A stretch of DNA of 64,000 nt, taken from Uloborus plumipes. Its lineage: Eukaryota; Arthropoda; Arachnida; Araneae; Uloboridae. Numbering within the stretch: position 1 is the first letter of the stretch; the number at the start of each line of letters is the position of its first letter. A model generated the notes under the pieces. The model worked only from the letters and a program-made list of their open reading frames with translations. It was not told the DNA's origin and made no database searches. Of this stretch, positions 45,387 through 57,303 are shown piece by piece. Location: positions 62,001-126,000 of the forward strand of contig JAXGGA010001601.1 in NCBI GenBank assembly GCA_038373865.1. The letters are read 5' to 3'. Both the position numbers and the translations under genes were made by a program.

Positions 45387-47239
45387 CTGTGATATTTTTC
45401 ATTTCCCTTTGAGTAAGATTTAATTTTAAATTTACTGTTTTATGGATGTAAAAATCTTCCGACCTTTTAATTTTTTACACAAATTCACAAGTCTGTTCTG
45501 CCAAATATATTTAGCTATTTCAGATTGTGAAAGTAAATGTTTTGTCAAATTTTATCTGTTGAATGTTTTCAATTGGCAAGTACTACCGTGTCATTCTTTT
45601 AAGTATAAAACTTATTTTTGCCTAAAATAAACAGAAAACATATTACGGATCGGGCTGAACAATAAATAAGTAAAGCATGGCACGAAGCATAAGCGGTTGA
45701 ATGCCAGAAAATAAGCAATGATACTAGAGATTTTTCTACCCCTCCTGCCCTCACCCGGGGGCATAAAACAGCGAATATAATATTAGTGATCAATTCCTTA
45801 AAAAAAAAAACTTTTAAGGCTTAAATGGAAAATAGAATGGTAAAAAGAAATGGGTAGTATTTGGCAATTTTTCATTGAACAAAAACAAAAGAAAAATATT
45901 GTAATCAAGAAACTTCATTGCAAACTATCGAATATTCTCCAAAATTTCATATTCGATACTTTACCTTTAATTCAGTGACTTTCGACCAAAAATGTCCATT
46001 TTGATAAAGTAGCGAATATTTTCAAACAATTATTATTGATAATTTTACAAATAATTAAATTTAAAATCATACCTTCGAACGATAGTTTTACACTAAAAGA
46101 TATCTATAAAAATTGAAAAATTGAAAATAACCAAACGCGTCAGGTGGGAAAAAATTATATTCAGTGTTTTGGCTCTCCTGAAAAGTGCCAATTTTCACAT
46201 TCGTAATTTTAGCATGGTGCCGACGATGTTATAATTGAGTAGATTAAAAGAGTTCGAAAGTATTTTTTTTTTCAATAGTTCTACAAGGGGAGTACGCTGT
46301 TGACGTGCGCCTTTTTTTTAATATCGCAGCTTTAAAAAAAAAGAAAGGATGAAAAAACACGCAAAAGAAGAAAGATTTTCATAAAAGCATTTTCTCAAGC
46401 AATCTGACTAAAAATATTAACAATAGATGCAAAGCCCTTTTCAAGTTGTAATAGAAAATATGGTGATTCCAAAATAGCACAATACTTTCAGGGATGAACG
46501 CTTAGACGGCTCTGAAACTTCGCTTCCCCAACTTGTAGCCACCACCTGACAGTGACAGGACATTTAAATATCAATAAAAAATTAACTTTCTGGTACGACC
46601 AGAGTTTTCGTTTATTTATAAGGGTTTTGTGTGCTACGGCACTCTCGCTTAATAAAAACGCGCAATGGTATTTTTTAATTTCTGTTTTTGCTTTTTGTAA
46701 AACTGTACTATCTTTTTAGATTTTAAAATAGTATACTTAAAAAACATGTTTTCGTTGTGAAAGTAGACGATATCTATCTAGTTTTTTACGTTGTTGATGT
46801 TGTTGTTTGTTTGTTTGTGTGTGTGTGTGTGTGTGTGTGTTACTCCTTTTTTTTCACTTTTTCACGATTGATTTTTGACGAAAATAATCTTCTCTACTAT
46901 ATCTATTACTTTACATCTGAATGTTCGCGTTATATTCAATGCCCAATAAGATTCATATATAGCCTCGAAAAAATCTTGTTGCTTTTTTTTCCATTTTTCA
47001 CGATGATAAAATTTTATTAAAATAAATAGAGTGCCATTAAAAATTTACTTGACTAAATTTTTTAAACGCATATTTAGTTTTCAAGGCACAAATATGCTTG
47101 TAAACGTTACGTATGAATTCAACAATCACCTTTTATTAATTTCGACTTTGGCAATAAAAAACGAACTTCATTGCGTAATTCAATAACAATTAAGCATGAC
47201 AAGTAGCAAAATGAGGAAAATCCAAAGGAATCCCAATTC
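45387..47239. other. AT-rich stretch with a GT microsatellite
   Basis: A GTTT/GT run lies at about 46801-46841. Otherwise no gene or repeat boundary is recognised. Confidence 0.5.
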
Positions 47240-47592
47240 CCCCCCCCCCCCACCTCGAATAAAAAGCTTAAAATTAGACTGATGCTCCCTCTCCCTCTCT
47301 CTCTAGTTCATTAAAGCTACAGATAAAACCGGAGAGAGTTAATGTGACGAAATTAAAGCGCCCTTGGTTCCATTCGTCTTAACCACCTGCCATGTGACAG
47401 ATCGAGTGGGCTCGCCGTTGTCAGTTGTCATATAGCTCCCGACGACAGCTTTGCGTGGTCGCCTAATTAAAAATGCAGAAACAAGTGAGTTTCGACGACA
47501 GCGTCTAAAATTAATAGCCGAATAATTGCCGCCAGATGGAGTGTTTGAGTGACAAGTGGAAGAGTTAGACCAGAAGAGAAGAGGAGACACTC
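47240..47592. other. G+C-richer unique segment with a pyrimidine tract
   Basis: A CT-rich tract ending in CTCTCTCTCTAG (about 47286-47305) could serve as a 3' splice site, but all three following frames stop within about 25 codons. On the minus strand an 88-codon frame (47339-47605) runs through the G+C-rich part, with RRPRKAVVGSYM and RSVTWQVVKTNG. I do not recognise it. It could be an unannotated exon, a non-coding exon or a regulatory segment; none is shown. Confidence 0.2.
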
Positions 47593-47593
47593 T

Positions 47594-48185
47594 ACAAGGG
47601 TCCACCCCTGTTGGAGAACGGATTCGAGTTTTCAGGAAATGGAAATATTCTGCATTCTCATGGGCAATAAATTAGCTTAATCTATGTTGCTCTAGCAAGC
47701 ATAGAAGTAAAGGTATTTTGCTTTAAAGTTGAAAACATGTGCTATGTACTTTTACGCATAAGTTTTTTTTTTTTTTGTTTTTCTTTACCATTTCATAAAG
47801 ACGTAATACTACTCTAAACAATTTTCTCTTGCGTCAAGTTCTACAGTGGCCATCGTTTATATGAATCACGTTTGTCGTAAACAATTTTAATTCATACTTT
47901 ACAAGGGTCCACCTCTGTTGGAACGAATATTCGTTTTCGAGAAATATAAATATATTCCATTCCTATGGCATTAAATTAGCTTAATCTTTGATACTCTCGC
48001 TAGCATAGAAATAAAGGTATTTATCTTAAAGTTGAAAACATGTTTTGTGTAATTTTACGCAAATGCTGTTCTTTCTATTTATAAAGACATGATCCTCTTC
48101 TACATAATTTTCTCTTACATCAAGTTCTATAGTGGTAGCAGCTTATATGGATCACGTTTGTTGCAAACAGTTTTAGTTCAATAAA
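47594..48185. repeat. Tandem duplication, two diverged units of about 307 bp
   Basis: ACAAGGGTCCACC opens both units (47594 and 47901). They stay collinear through AAATTAGCTTAATCT, AAAGTTGAAAACATGT, TTTTCTCTT, CAAGTTCTA and GGATCACGTTTGT or close variants. Many substitutions separate them, so the duplication is old. Confidence 0.8.
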
Positions 48186-48484
48186 ATGTCTGGTTCAATG
48201 AAGCTGGATTTTGTTCCAGCAATTCCGCGTCAGGAAAAGTTTATTGTAACTTGTTACTTCATTTCAAATCATGTTACATTATTTACACTTTCGTTTAATA
48301 TATGGCCAACACACAGAGTGTTCCGTTTTAATCTGCAAGAAATTTATTTTCGGAACAGTTGATCCTAGATGCATACTTACAGTTGCAAAAATGCTCAAAA
48401 TGAGGTGAGATATTCACGGTGGCTATGGAAGTAGCGAACGTTCAGTTATTACGAGCTTACCTGATTGGGAGGGAAGGTACTTGA

Positions 48485-49430
48485 TAGGGATGCAGCGATA
48501 AGCAAATTGGCCGATTACCGATTGCCGATTAATCGGCCGTAGATAATCGGCCGATTAATCGGCTGAGCCGATTAATGATAAGGATAATTGTTTTTCTACT
48601 ACCAATTTTACCATCACTGTTTTTTATCTCTTATAGAATTCCAAGTTTAGAAATAGTAAGTAATTTATTTCTGGGAAAAGATTTTTTTCCATTTTCCTAG
48701 TTTTCACAAAATAATTTCAATATTTTATCAAATTTCTTAGAACCAATTTTCATATTAGTGTCAATAATATTACTAACACATTGTTAGTTATTTTAATTGT
48801 AAATTAAAATTTATAAAAAAAGGAGGGGTGGGTGAGTGTGTGGTGAACATTCCAATTTAGGATCATTGTCTGTGTTTTGTCAGGAAAAATGTTGCATCAT
48901 TGTCTGTGTTTATTTATTCAAAGTAGGATAATTCATTAAAAAAAACTTTATATCAACTGTGAGGATTATTATTACTGTTAATAAAATTATTCATCATAGT
49001 TTCCTAGTGAAAATATACTTTAAAGAATAATATTTGAAAAAAAATTCATATATTTTAGTAATCAGTAGCAATTTAATTCAATACTTTTATTCTTTGAAAA
49101 TTAGAGGTTATCTGAAAGCATTGTGCTAAGGAGAAAACTATCGTCACATGAAAAATGTTGCATCATTGTCTGTGTTTATTTATTCAAAGTAGGATAATTC
49201 ATTAAAAAAAACTTTATATCAACTGTGAGGATTATTATTACTGTTAATAAAATTATTCATCATAGTTTCCTAGTGAAAATATACTTTAAAGAATAATATT
49301 TGAAAAAAAATTTCAGCCGATTGATCGGCCCGATTTTGCCGATTACTAATAATCGGCAAAGTGGCCAATTATGGCCGATTAATCGGTACTGCCGATTAAT
49401 CGGTACTGCCGATTAATCGGTGCATCCCTA
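48485..49430. mobile_element. hAT element, TAGGGATGCA family, copy 1
   Basis: Begins TAGGGATGCAGCGATAAGCA and ends CCGATTAATCGGTGCATCCCTA. The exact 8-bp duplication GTACTTGA flanks it (48477-48484, 49431-49438). Both subterminal regions carry many CCGATTAATCGG-type palindromes, as expected of hAT transposase-binding arrays. A 163-bp segment occurs twice inside (48884-49046 and 49150-49313) with no difference visible by eye, from a 266-bp internal tandem duplication. That explains why this copy is about 250 bp longer than copy 2. Non-coding. Confidence 0.88.
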
Positions 49431-49747
49431 GTACTTGATGTGCGTGTTTCGCTTAATTAAAAGGCTAATATACATAAGCAAGAGCTGGAATCCCTAAATA
49501 TTTCATACCTAATGATATAAACACTGATTAACATATTTTTATAACATTGCCGAAACTCGCAATCTCAATGTACAAAGGTGTAGTGCTCTTTTGGTAAATT
49601 GAGCTATGCCCTTTACAATGCTCACCTATTTTTAGTACGCTTTTATTAGTCTCACATGTGGGTTTGTTTGTATGAATGTAACTTTGAATAAAAGATAAAA
49701 TCCACGTTCTTTACAAGTATAAAAGTAATATATTTAATACTATTATT

Positions 49748-50447
49748 TAAAGATGCACCGATTAATCGGCAGTACCGATTACTCTGTCATAATCGGCCAT
49801 TTTGCCGATTAATAATCATTGGTAAAATCGGACCTGATGAAAATTTTATTAACAGCAATAGTAATTCTCACAGTTGATATAAAGGTTTTAAATTAATTCT
49901 CCTACTTTAAATAAATATACATAGACAATGTTGCAAAATTTTCCATGTGGCGATAGTTTGCTCCTTAGAGCAGTGCTTTTAGACAACCTCTAATTTTCAA
50001 AGAATAAAAGTATTAAATTAAATTGCTACTAAGTATTAAAAAATATTGCTACTAAGTATTAAAAAATATGAATTAAAAGTACTCCTAAATTGGAGTGCTT
50101 ACCACAGATTCCCCCTCCCCCTTTTTTGAATTTTTATGTCCAATTAACATAACTAACAATGTGTTAATTATGTTATTGACAATAATATGAGAGTTGGTTC
50201 TAAGAAATTTGATAAAACATTGAAATTATTTTGTGAAAACTAGTAAAATGAAAAAAAAATTCACTTACAGATTACTATTTCTAAACTTGGATTTGTTTAA
50301 GAGAGAAGAAACCAGTGATGGTGAAATTGGTAGTAGAAAAACAATCATCCTTATCATTAATCGGCTCAGCAGATAAATTGGCCGATTATCAACAGCCGAT
50401 TAATTGGTAATCGGTAATCGGCCAATTTGCTTATCGGTGCATCCCTA
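49748..50447. mobile_element. hAT element, TAGGGATGCA family, copy 2 (inverted)
   Basis: Inverted relative to copy 1. It starts TAAAGATGCACCGATTAATC, with two changes in the TIR, and ends TTATCGGTGCATCCCTA. The flanking octamers CTATTATT and TTATTATA agree at 6 of 8 positions, an eroded TSD. It lacks the internal duplication of copy 1 and so shows the unit length of about 700 bp. Confidence 0.82.
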
Positions 50448-50584
50448 TTATTATAAATACTAAAGGCTAAACTATATTGCATGTTGATGTGTTATAAGTG
50501 CATCTAAATGCGTTTTTTTTTAGTTTTTTTTTTCAACTAATTAAAACATTATTACTGAGTTCAGTAAATAAGAAACGTGTTAAT

Positions 50585-50878
50585 GCAGCGTATTTGAGTT
50601 GGAATGCTATGTGCAAGTAATCGAAATCAATTTAGCGCCAAATACCATTTCCTATTATCCTCAAAAAAAGATTACAATGTCAAGTTCATAGCTCCATTTT
50701 CTAGAGGAGCACTATGGCTTTTAAAGGGAAAGCAGCGTATTTGAGTTCGAATACTATGTGCAAGTAATCGAAATCAATTTATCGCCAAATACCCTTTCCT
50801 ATTACCCTCAAAAAAGGATTACAATGTCAAATTCATAGCTCCATTTTCTAGAGGAGCACTATGGCTTTTAAAGGGAAC
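50585..50878. repeat. Tandem duplication, two units of 147 bp
   Basis: GCAGCGTATTTGAGTT opens both units (50585 and 50732). They continue almost identically through GCAAGTAATCGAAATCAATT and TCTAGAGGAGCACTATGGCT to AAAGGGAA. Only a handful of differences are visible, so this is recent. Confidence 0.92.
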
Positions 50879-52283
50879 AGCTGTTTTTTCAGGCGTCGTG
50901 TGATTTTTGCCGGCATACTAGTAAATATATTATTGTAAATAATAATGTTTCAGTTCGGTGCTGGCAAAAAAGACGTTTGGACTGGAAGGCGCTCATTTAT
51001 GTTAGAGTTAAAATAGGAGAATTTCTAAGATTGTACTTCAAAGGACTGTTGTACTTCAAAGGACTTTTTCATTTCATATACCTCAAAATGCTTTTCGGTG
51101 CCTATCCAAAATCTTCAAAAATCATTTGTGAGTAAAACTTTTTTTCGAAAGTTAATCATTTTAAAGAACTTTTGCAAAAATAATATAATTTTCTGCCTGG
51201 GTAGAATTATTTACTCTGCAGTGAATAAAAGTTAGCATAAAAATACATTTTGCGACGAGATTTTCTTCTGATTGAAGAAAGAAATTTTAATCACGCATTT
51301 TCGCAACAACCTCGAGATAAATTATTCATGAACTTAGTTCCTGTCTCCAAGGGAAGAAAAATATAAGCGCCGAAAAAGAAAGATAATTCTAAAATTTGTG
51401 TGCCTTTAAGAATGTAATTAAAAGGGCAGTTAATTTCCATAAACTATTAACAAAAATAAACCAGTTTTAGAGACATCTTTAAACATTTTGTTTTAAGATA
51501 ACGGAAGTTGAGAGATTATTATGATTAATTGTGCGGAAAGTAAACTTAGACGGTTGGGAAAGAACAAAATGCCTCCTCATATTTTTTTTTTCTTTAACTT
51601 CTAAAATCTAATCTAATAATGTTAGTAGATTAGAAACACTTTGAGACTGTTTTTCTCTGGAAGTAAAAAACTATTAGCATTTAATGTTGTGTAAAACGTT
51701 TTATTTCAAACGCATTTTATTATTTTTAAAGTAGCTGCTGGGGTAGCTAGATTAGCTTCCTGCGGCATGTTGATGCATAACGTCCCCCCCCCCCCCCACA
51801 CACACACACTAACTTTTACCTCATTCTGATGTTATATTATTTGAAATAATTTAATGTTCATAAGATTTTAAGACATACTACGTACGTGGCCCGCTAATGA
51901 GTTTCATGTTTCATTCAGATAAACCTTCATTCAAAGTTCTCATTATCATTATTATTACTGTTTCATATCAATCACGTTTTGTAACAAAGGATTTCATATT
52001 TAATCATTTAGAACAAATCGCTATAAATTTGACTACTTATTAATTGATATCTTCGTTAATTAAAATTGCATAATTATCTGAATTAAAACTAATGTCGACT
52101 TTCAGTTCATTGACGCTCAGGAGAAAGAAACATGACATAGAAAGAAAGAAAGATAGATGGAAAAATACTCAGTTTTTAATATAAGTAGATTAATTTACAT
52201 CGTTGTACCTAAAGCACCGGTTGAAAAGAGTACTCAAATCGTGTATGGGCTTCGAATTCTAAAGATGTCTTACAAGATAGTAT
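50879..52283. other. AT-rich spacer, nothing recognised
   Basis: C run and CA repeat near 51785-51810; a short AAAG run near 52136-52156. A slightly less AT-rich patch around 51290-51380 is unexplained. Confidence 0.45.
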
Positions 52284-53687
52284 AGGGTCATTCCATGTCA
52301 AGTGATCCAACGTTTTTTCACTTACATTTTTGTATTTTTTTTCAAATTTGGCTCATCAATTGTACCCCTTGAGGTAATTAAAAGTCTCAATTTTTAGATT
52401 TTTATCTCTATTATTTTTTTTACGGACGAAAACGGATGGATTTTTGGAAACAGATTAAATTATACCATGCAAAAAGTAAACAATATGCAGAATAACAAAA
52501 TGAGCTAATGTACTGCATATAAAAATGTCTGAAATTCAGATACAATAGTTCAAAAGTAAAAAATTAAAATCAAAATTTACAGCTTCTGAGAAAGCTCAAA
52601 TATCGACATAGGACTTAGCTTCAAAACTTATTTCTATTGTATTATATTTTAAATCATAATCGCAAAACATATGCATTGAAAGCTTAAACATTTTTACCCT
52701 TACAATTTCCTTATTCGGCATTTGTTTGTCCTACTAGTAGTTGCATCACTTACTCGATAGTTCTTCTGTCCTGTAGTAAGGAAATAAATAAAATTGAGCT
52801 AAGTGAAAATGAAGAGAAAAGATACCTTAGGGCAATAATTACAATTTGCTAAGTGAAAATGTTTGCAACGTCAACCACATTTAAATGAAGCACAAGCTTC
52901 AAAATGCTAAAAAAGCTCTATCAACATGATAAAACTCTTCAGAACTCAATTTCAACTTTTAGAGCAAAGAAATAATTTATCCACGAAGAACAAACACAAT
53001 ATTTAAGAAGATATATCAGAAAATTGTTTTGAAAGTAAACACGTATTAAGGCAAAATTCTGTAAACACACTCAGGGCATTATGTTGAAAACAAATTTGCA
53101 TTTTAAAACCGTCTATCAAGGGAATATCATGGCTACATCCGACTTGAAAGTAATAATGAGAGAAAATGTGTTCTTACGAAAAACAATAATTTATTCATTT
53201 TCTCTCTAAGAATATAATTTCTCTGAAGCAAAATATAGATCGTATACAATGTAAGAGTTTTGCATCTATGTATAAAATATTTACGAGAATAACTCCCACT
53301 CGTAATAAAAAGAGCCCACTTGTTATCCTAACAGATCAAAAACTTGCATATCTAAATAAATGATCTTGTTTTCATGCTACTTGTTTGAAAAATGTCAAGT
53401 GTGCAAAATTAATTTAAATCTAGGCTTCGTCTTCTAAGATGGAGTGCTACTCAAAACATTACTGGTTAACATTAAAGAATAAAATGTATTAACTGCGATA
53501 GTATTGTAGCGAGATTTTTGATGTGAAAACTTTTTTAGGAGCAATTCCACGAAACTGGAGACATCACACACGAAAAAAAATTTCAATGTACCAATAGTTT
53601 TTTTATTTCATATGATGTAAAAAAAATGAATTTTTATAAAATTATGCTAAAAAGGTTATAAACTCTTAAGTTAAAGGTTTTAAACTC

Positions 53688-53717
53688 TTGTTGTCAAGAC
53701 TTAAGTTTTGACAACAA
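53688..53717. repeat. Perfect 10-bp inverted repeat
   Basis: TTGTTGTCAA and TTGACAACAA, separated by a 10-base loop rich in TTAA, lie in the left part of element A. No terminator or gene context is known. Confidence 0.8.
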
Positions 53718-53903
53718 TATTTTGTGCACATGTTTTCTTGTGTTAGAGATATAGAAAATCCATCTGTTTTTTTACTTATGAAATTCACTGGTATGTCTAT
53801 AGTTTTATTTTTTATTGAAATTTAGTTTATGAATGAAGATATTAAGCCAACAAAGAAGCTTTTAACTGTTATAACTATTTTGTAAACAACTTTTACTAAT
53901 TAG

Positions 53904-54048
53904 TCCTCACATTCATGTGATGTCAGTCACAAAATTGTATAAAAGTTTGTTTTACTTAAGCAAAACTAAACCCAGCCCTCACATTCATGTAATGTCAGTC
54001 ACAAAATTGTAGAAAAGTTTATTTTACTTAAGCAAAAGTAAACCCAAG
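53904..54048. repeat. Tandem duplication, two units of 72 bp
   Basis: Each unit runs CCTCACATTCATGT, then ATGTCAGTCACAAAATTGTA, then TTTTACTTAAGCAAAA and CTAAACCCA or GTAAACCCA. Each unit holds one TCAGTCAC motif, so the duplication multiplies the motif of element A. Confidence 0.9.
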
Positions 54049-54274
54049 ATTACACCAAGTCATATTCCCTTCATTTATGATGATATCTTTAATATTCTTC
54101 ACTTAAATATTTAAAAGTAGTTGAATTAATATATTTAAAACTTGCTTAAAATATGTAACATCAGTCACAGTAACACCAGTCACATTTCTCTTTTCACTAA
54201 GATGCTTTAAATAAACTATACAAATGGCACTAACTTCTGCAAAAAGGTAACGTATTAGGTGAAAGAAATTTAAA

Positions 54275-54720
54275 ATGACGGAAAATATAAAGATTAGTAA
54301 ATTAAAAACAGTGTATGATAAAATGAGCAGAGAGAAAGAGAAAAAAAGAAATTTTTTAAGTGATCATCTTGCTAAGTTTCCAAAGTAAGTTTAGAATAAG
54401 TTTTTAAAAAAGATAAATTAGGAAACGAAATAGAAGAGAATGTCACCTCAAAAGAGCCCGGTTTTTAATAGCACCTGCCCTTTTCTTTTTAAACTGAAAC
54501 TGGGCAAACAAGTACTCATAACTCTCCGTGTATGGCAGTTAAATCAAAATGTTTGCCAACAAAAGCAAAACATGGTTGAGCAATTTTGTACCCTACATGA
54601 TCTTAGAAGACGTGCACCAGGCTGGAAAGATAGCAAAATTGCTTGCAATAATGTTAACTTTGAAGAGATAAGATGCTAAAAAAGCATCTGCAATACTCTT
54701 AGAAGTAGATGGATTTATTT
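54275..54720 (+). pseudogene. Unidentified protein relic inside element A
   Basis: ATG at 54275 opens about 37 codons, with MTENIKISKLKTVYDKM and a Lys/Arg/Glu-rich stretch ending HLAKFPK at a stop (and a GTAAGT splice-donor-like sequence) at about 54386. A second open segment at 54440-54679 contains VEQFCTLHDLRRRAPGWKDS, and a shifted frame continues with ILLEVDGFICETIYR until the inner element starts at 54734. The phrase FC....LRR.APG.KD recalls proteins coded by poorly characterised arthropod transposons. That is from memory and unverified. Its position, ending where another element begins, fits a transposon gene cut by an insertion. Confidence 0.3.
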
Positions 54721-54831
54721 GTGAAACAATATATAGGTGATTCTACAAAAATGTGCAAATTTGTGTTCCATACTGATTTCTCTTTTTGTTTTTGATTTAA
54801 AAGAAAACTATTTTGGGAACTTTTTATGCGA

Positions 54832-56426
54832 GCTAATATTTAGAAAAGTGCCAATTTGAGTCCCAAGTGAATTTTCGCTAACATTTCAATAACTAGTTAA
54901 AAAAATAATTTTCCCCAGAAAGAAGATAAGGTTCTGCTTTCATTTCATTTAATAACATCAGAAAAAAAAAATTTTCTTCAGAAAATATTGTTTTTATACA
55001 TCAAAAATCAGATCGGTATCGTGTCCCCAGTAGCAAAGCTTAGCATGCAAACAGGTCATGCGCACTTTCTAACTTCCCAAAAAAACGCACTTGCACAAAA
55101 AACGATTCTATTTTTACCCCTTTGTTAACATTTTACTTCATTTTTGTTTTAATCTATTTCTGATTTTCTAGCCGATGCGAAATAAGCGTGTCCCAAATTC
55201 CGCCGTCAGAGTGGTAACAATAACTTCCGATCTATGTTTTGGCTCCCAAAACCATTCCTGCACCTATACCACATGATACTGAGTAACAGGTGGGATGTTT
55301 TATCGAATCGTAATTAAAAATTTGCATTTCTGCATCTAAAATTGTAGGTAAGATTTTTTAAAGTGATTTTATAAAATGTGTGTCATTTGAGTCATCAGAT
55401 CGGTAACACGCTTTAAAATGCGCAGTTTTTATTATTTTAAAAATTATTTTATATATAAGTATAGTCCTTTATTACAAGTGAAAAAACCACGAGTTTGATT
55501 TTGGTTTAGTGCGATCGACTCGGAAAAAAAATTGTCAGTTTGTCAGATCGGTAACAGTCAGAGCGGTAACATTGGAAAACAGCGAATTTGTTACCGAACT
55601 ATCTCACACGTTTCAGAATTATAAAAGGCAAAAATCATAGGTTTTAGCCATAGATATTGAATATTTTTGTTCTTAAAAAATGAAAAGCAATGAGTTTTAG
55701 TACAATTGCTTCATTTGTGGTTTGTATGACCTAACAATAGAAGTTAGTAAAATAAGAAAAGTTGACACTGCAGAAATTAAGTTAATTAATTATTATTATT
55801 TTATTTATTTATTTTTTTGGTACTTCAATTTCTCATAACTTCGCTAAATAACTAGATAATAACTAGCATGCTAAATTTGAATTTCTGATCAAGAAATTAA
55901 ATTTCCTGCAACTAATTAAAGAAAAGCAAGCAGCAGAGTTGTTTGTTGAAAAATTTGAAGTTGTGTGTTGTTTCAAAACAAAACAAATGTTTTATTAGCT
56001 TGGATTTGGTAATCGCATAATTTATTTTATCTAAAAACCTTATAGCTCATTTTTATTTCCAAGGAATGCTTTTTTATAATGAAATTTGATTTTTTAGCCT
56101 AATATCTATATTTTAGCATAATTATCTTAATTCTATGTTAAAATTGCAAGGAAATGATATCATTTTTAGAGATGTTAACGAAGACTGAAAGCATAAACTC
56201 AAATATGCAACTCATATTAACATCAGATCTGTAACACTCATCAGATCTGTAACGGCTTAAAAGTGAGTAATCTAAGGAGGGGGTAAATAACTTCCTTGAC
56301 CTCCCCCCTTTTATTTTCTTGCATTTAGACCCAATTTAGACTTAAAATCCAATATTAGTTTTTTTCTGCAAAAAAATTTTTGTATCAGAAAACTCCAACT
56401 TCAAATTGGCACTTTTCTAAATATTG
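54832..56426. mobile_element. Inner element C with TCAGATCNGTAAC motifs (probable)
   Basis: GAGCTAATATTTAGAAAAGT on the left and, inverted, GAGCCAATATTTAGAAAAGT on the right continue into GCCAATTTGA, giving about 30 bp of inverted repeat. Between them lie seven TCAGA(T/G)CNGTAAC-type words (about 55008, 55206, 55395, 55543, 55558, 56223, 56241) and one inverted variant near 55588. None occurs elsewhere in the window that I can see. No TSD is resolved. Confidence 0.45.
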
Positions 56427-57190
56427 GCTCATGCATCTTTTGTTCTATAATTCTCATTATCAACAATGTCAATATTTAATTATTATTCATTTAAAAAAAG
56501 GATATTACATTGAAATGTCATCCACATGCCCTGTCCCGTAGGTGTAATTTTCACAATCTATGGAATCTAGATTTAAAAAAAATAACTGATTTTTTTCTCA
56601 AGATTTTTTATTTTTAAATGTGTATGTGGGCAAGATGTAAATCACAAAAAAAGCAAAATGATGTGAAAATAATGTCTCTAAAAATTAATCTAAACTTGGT
56701 CCCAGCAATTATCAGTCATCCACATGTCCGAAAAGTATAGATATTTTTCTCTGAAATGTTTTATTTCAAAATCTGGCAACACATCTTAAAATGAAGCATG
56801 GAATACTTTGTTATTCCTGGCTGAAGATTAATTTTGCTGTTCTGCAATTACTTTTTGATAAAAAGCAAGCTAAACTCACTTGTCAAGGCAAGTGTTTTTC
56901 ATCTTTGTCATTAATATGGCCTACAGAATGCAAGTAAAATGTACATGTAAAGTTTTTTTGATAATGAATAGTCCTAAATCTTACATTTGTAGGTTCTTAT
57001 TCGAAGTTAAGCCGAAAAATATTCAGATATGACTTTTTGAGAACATCTTACTTGTGTTTTGTCATTCACATGCGCTTTTTCTAATGGATTCATATGCCCC
57101 AATATGAGACTCGTGGATGAATCAAAAGCCAAACTATGACAGTACAATGTTTAAAAATTATGTCTAACAGTTTACAGGTTAAAAAATTTC

Positions 57191-57303
57191 ATTAATATAC
57201 CTATTGTGTATTATTTACATACCCATTGTATTATTCACATATCTATTGCGTTATTCACATATCCATTCTGCCATTCACATGCCCATTTTATCATTCACAT
57301 GCC
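57191..57303. repeat. 20-bp-period array, about 5.5 units
   Basis: Units start at 57210, 57230, 57250, 57270 and 57290, for example ATTATTCACATATCTATTGC and GCCATTCACATGCCCATTTT, with a worn unit before them. The spacing is exactly 20 bases, close to two helical turns. Each unit holds one (T/C)ACAT(A/G)(T/C)CC(A/T) core, the motif dispersed through the right part of element B. Confidence 0.88.
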
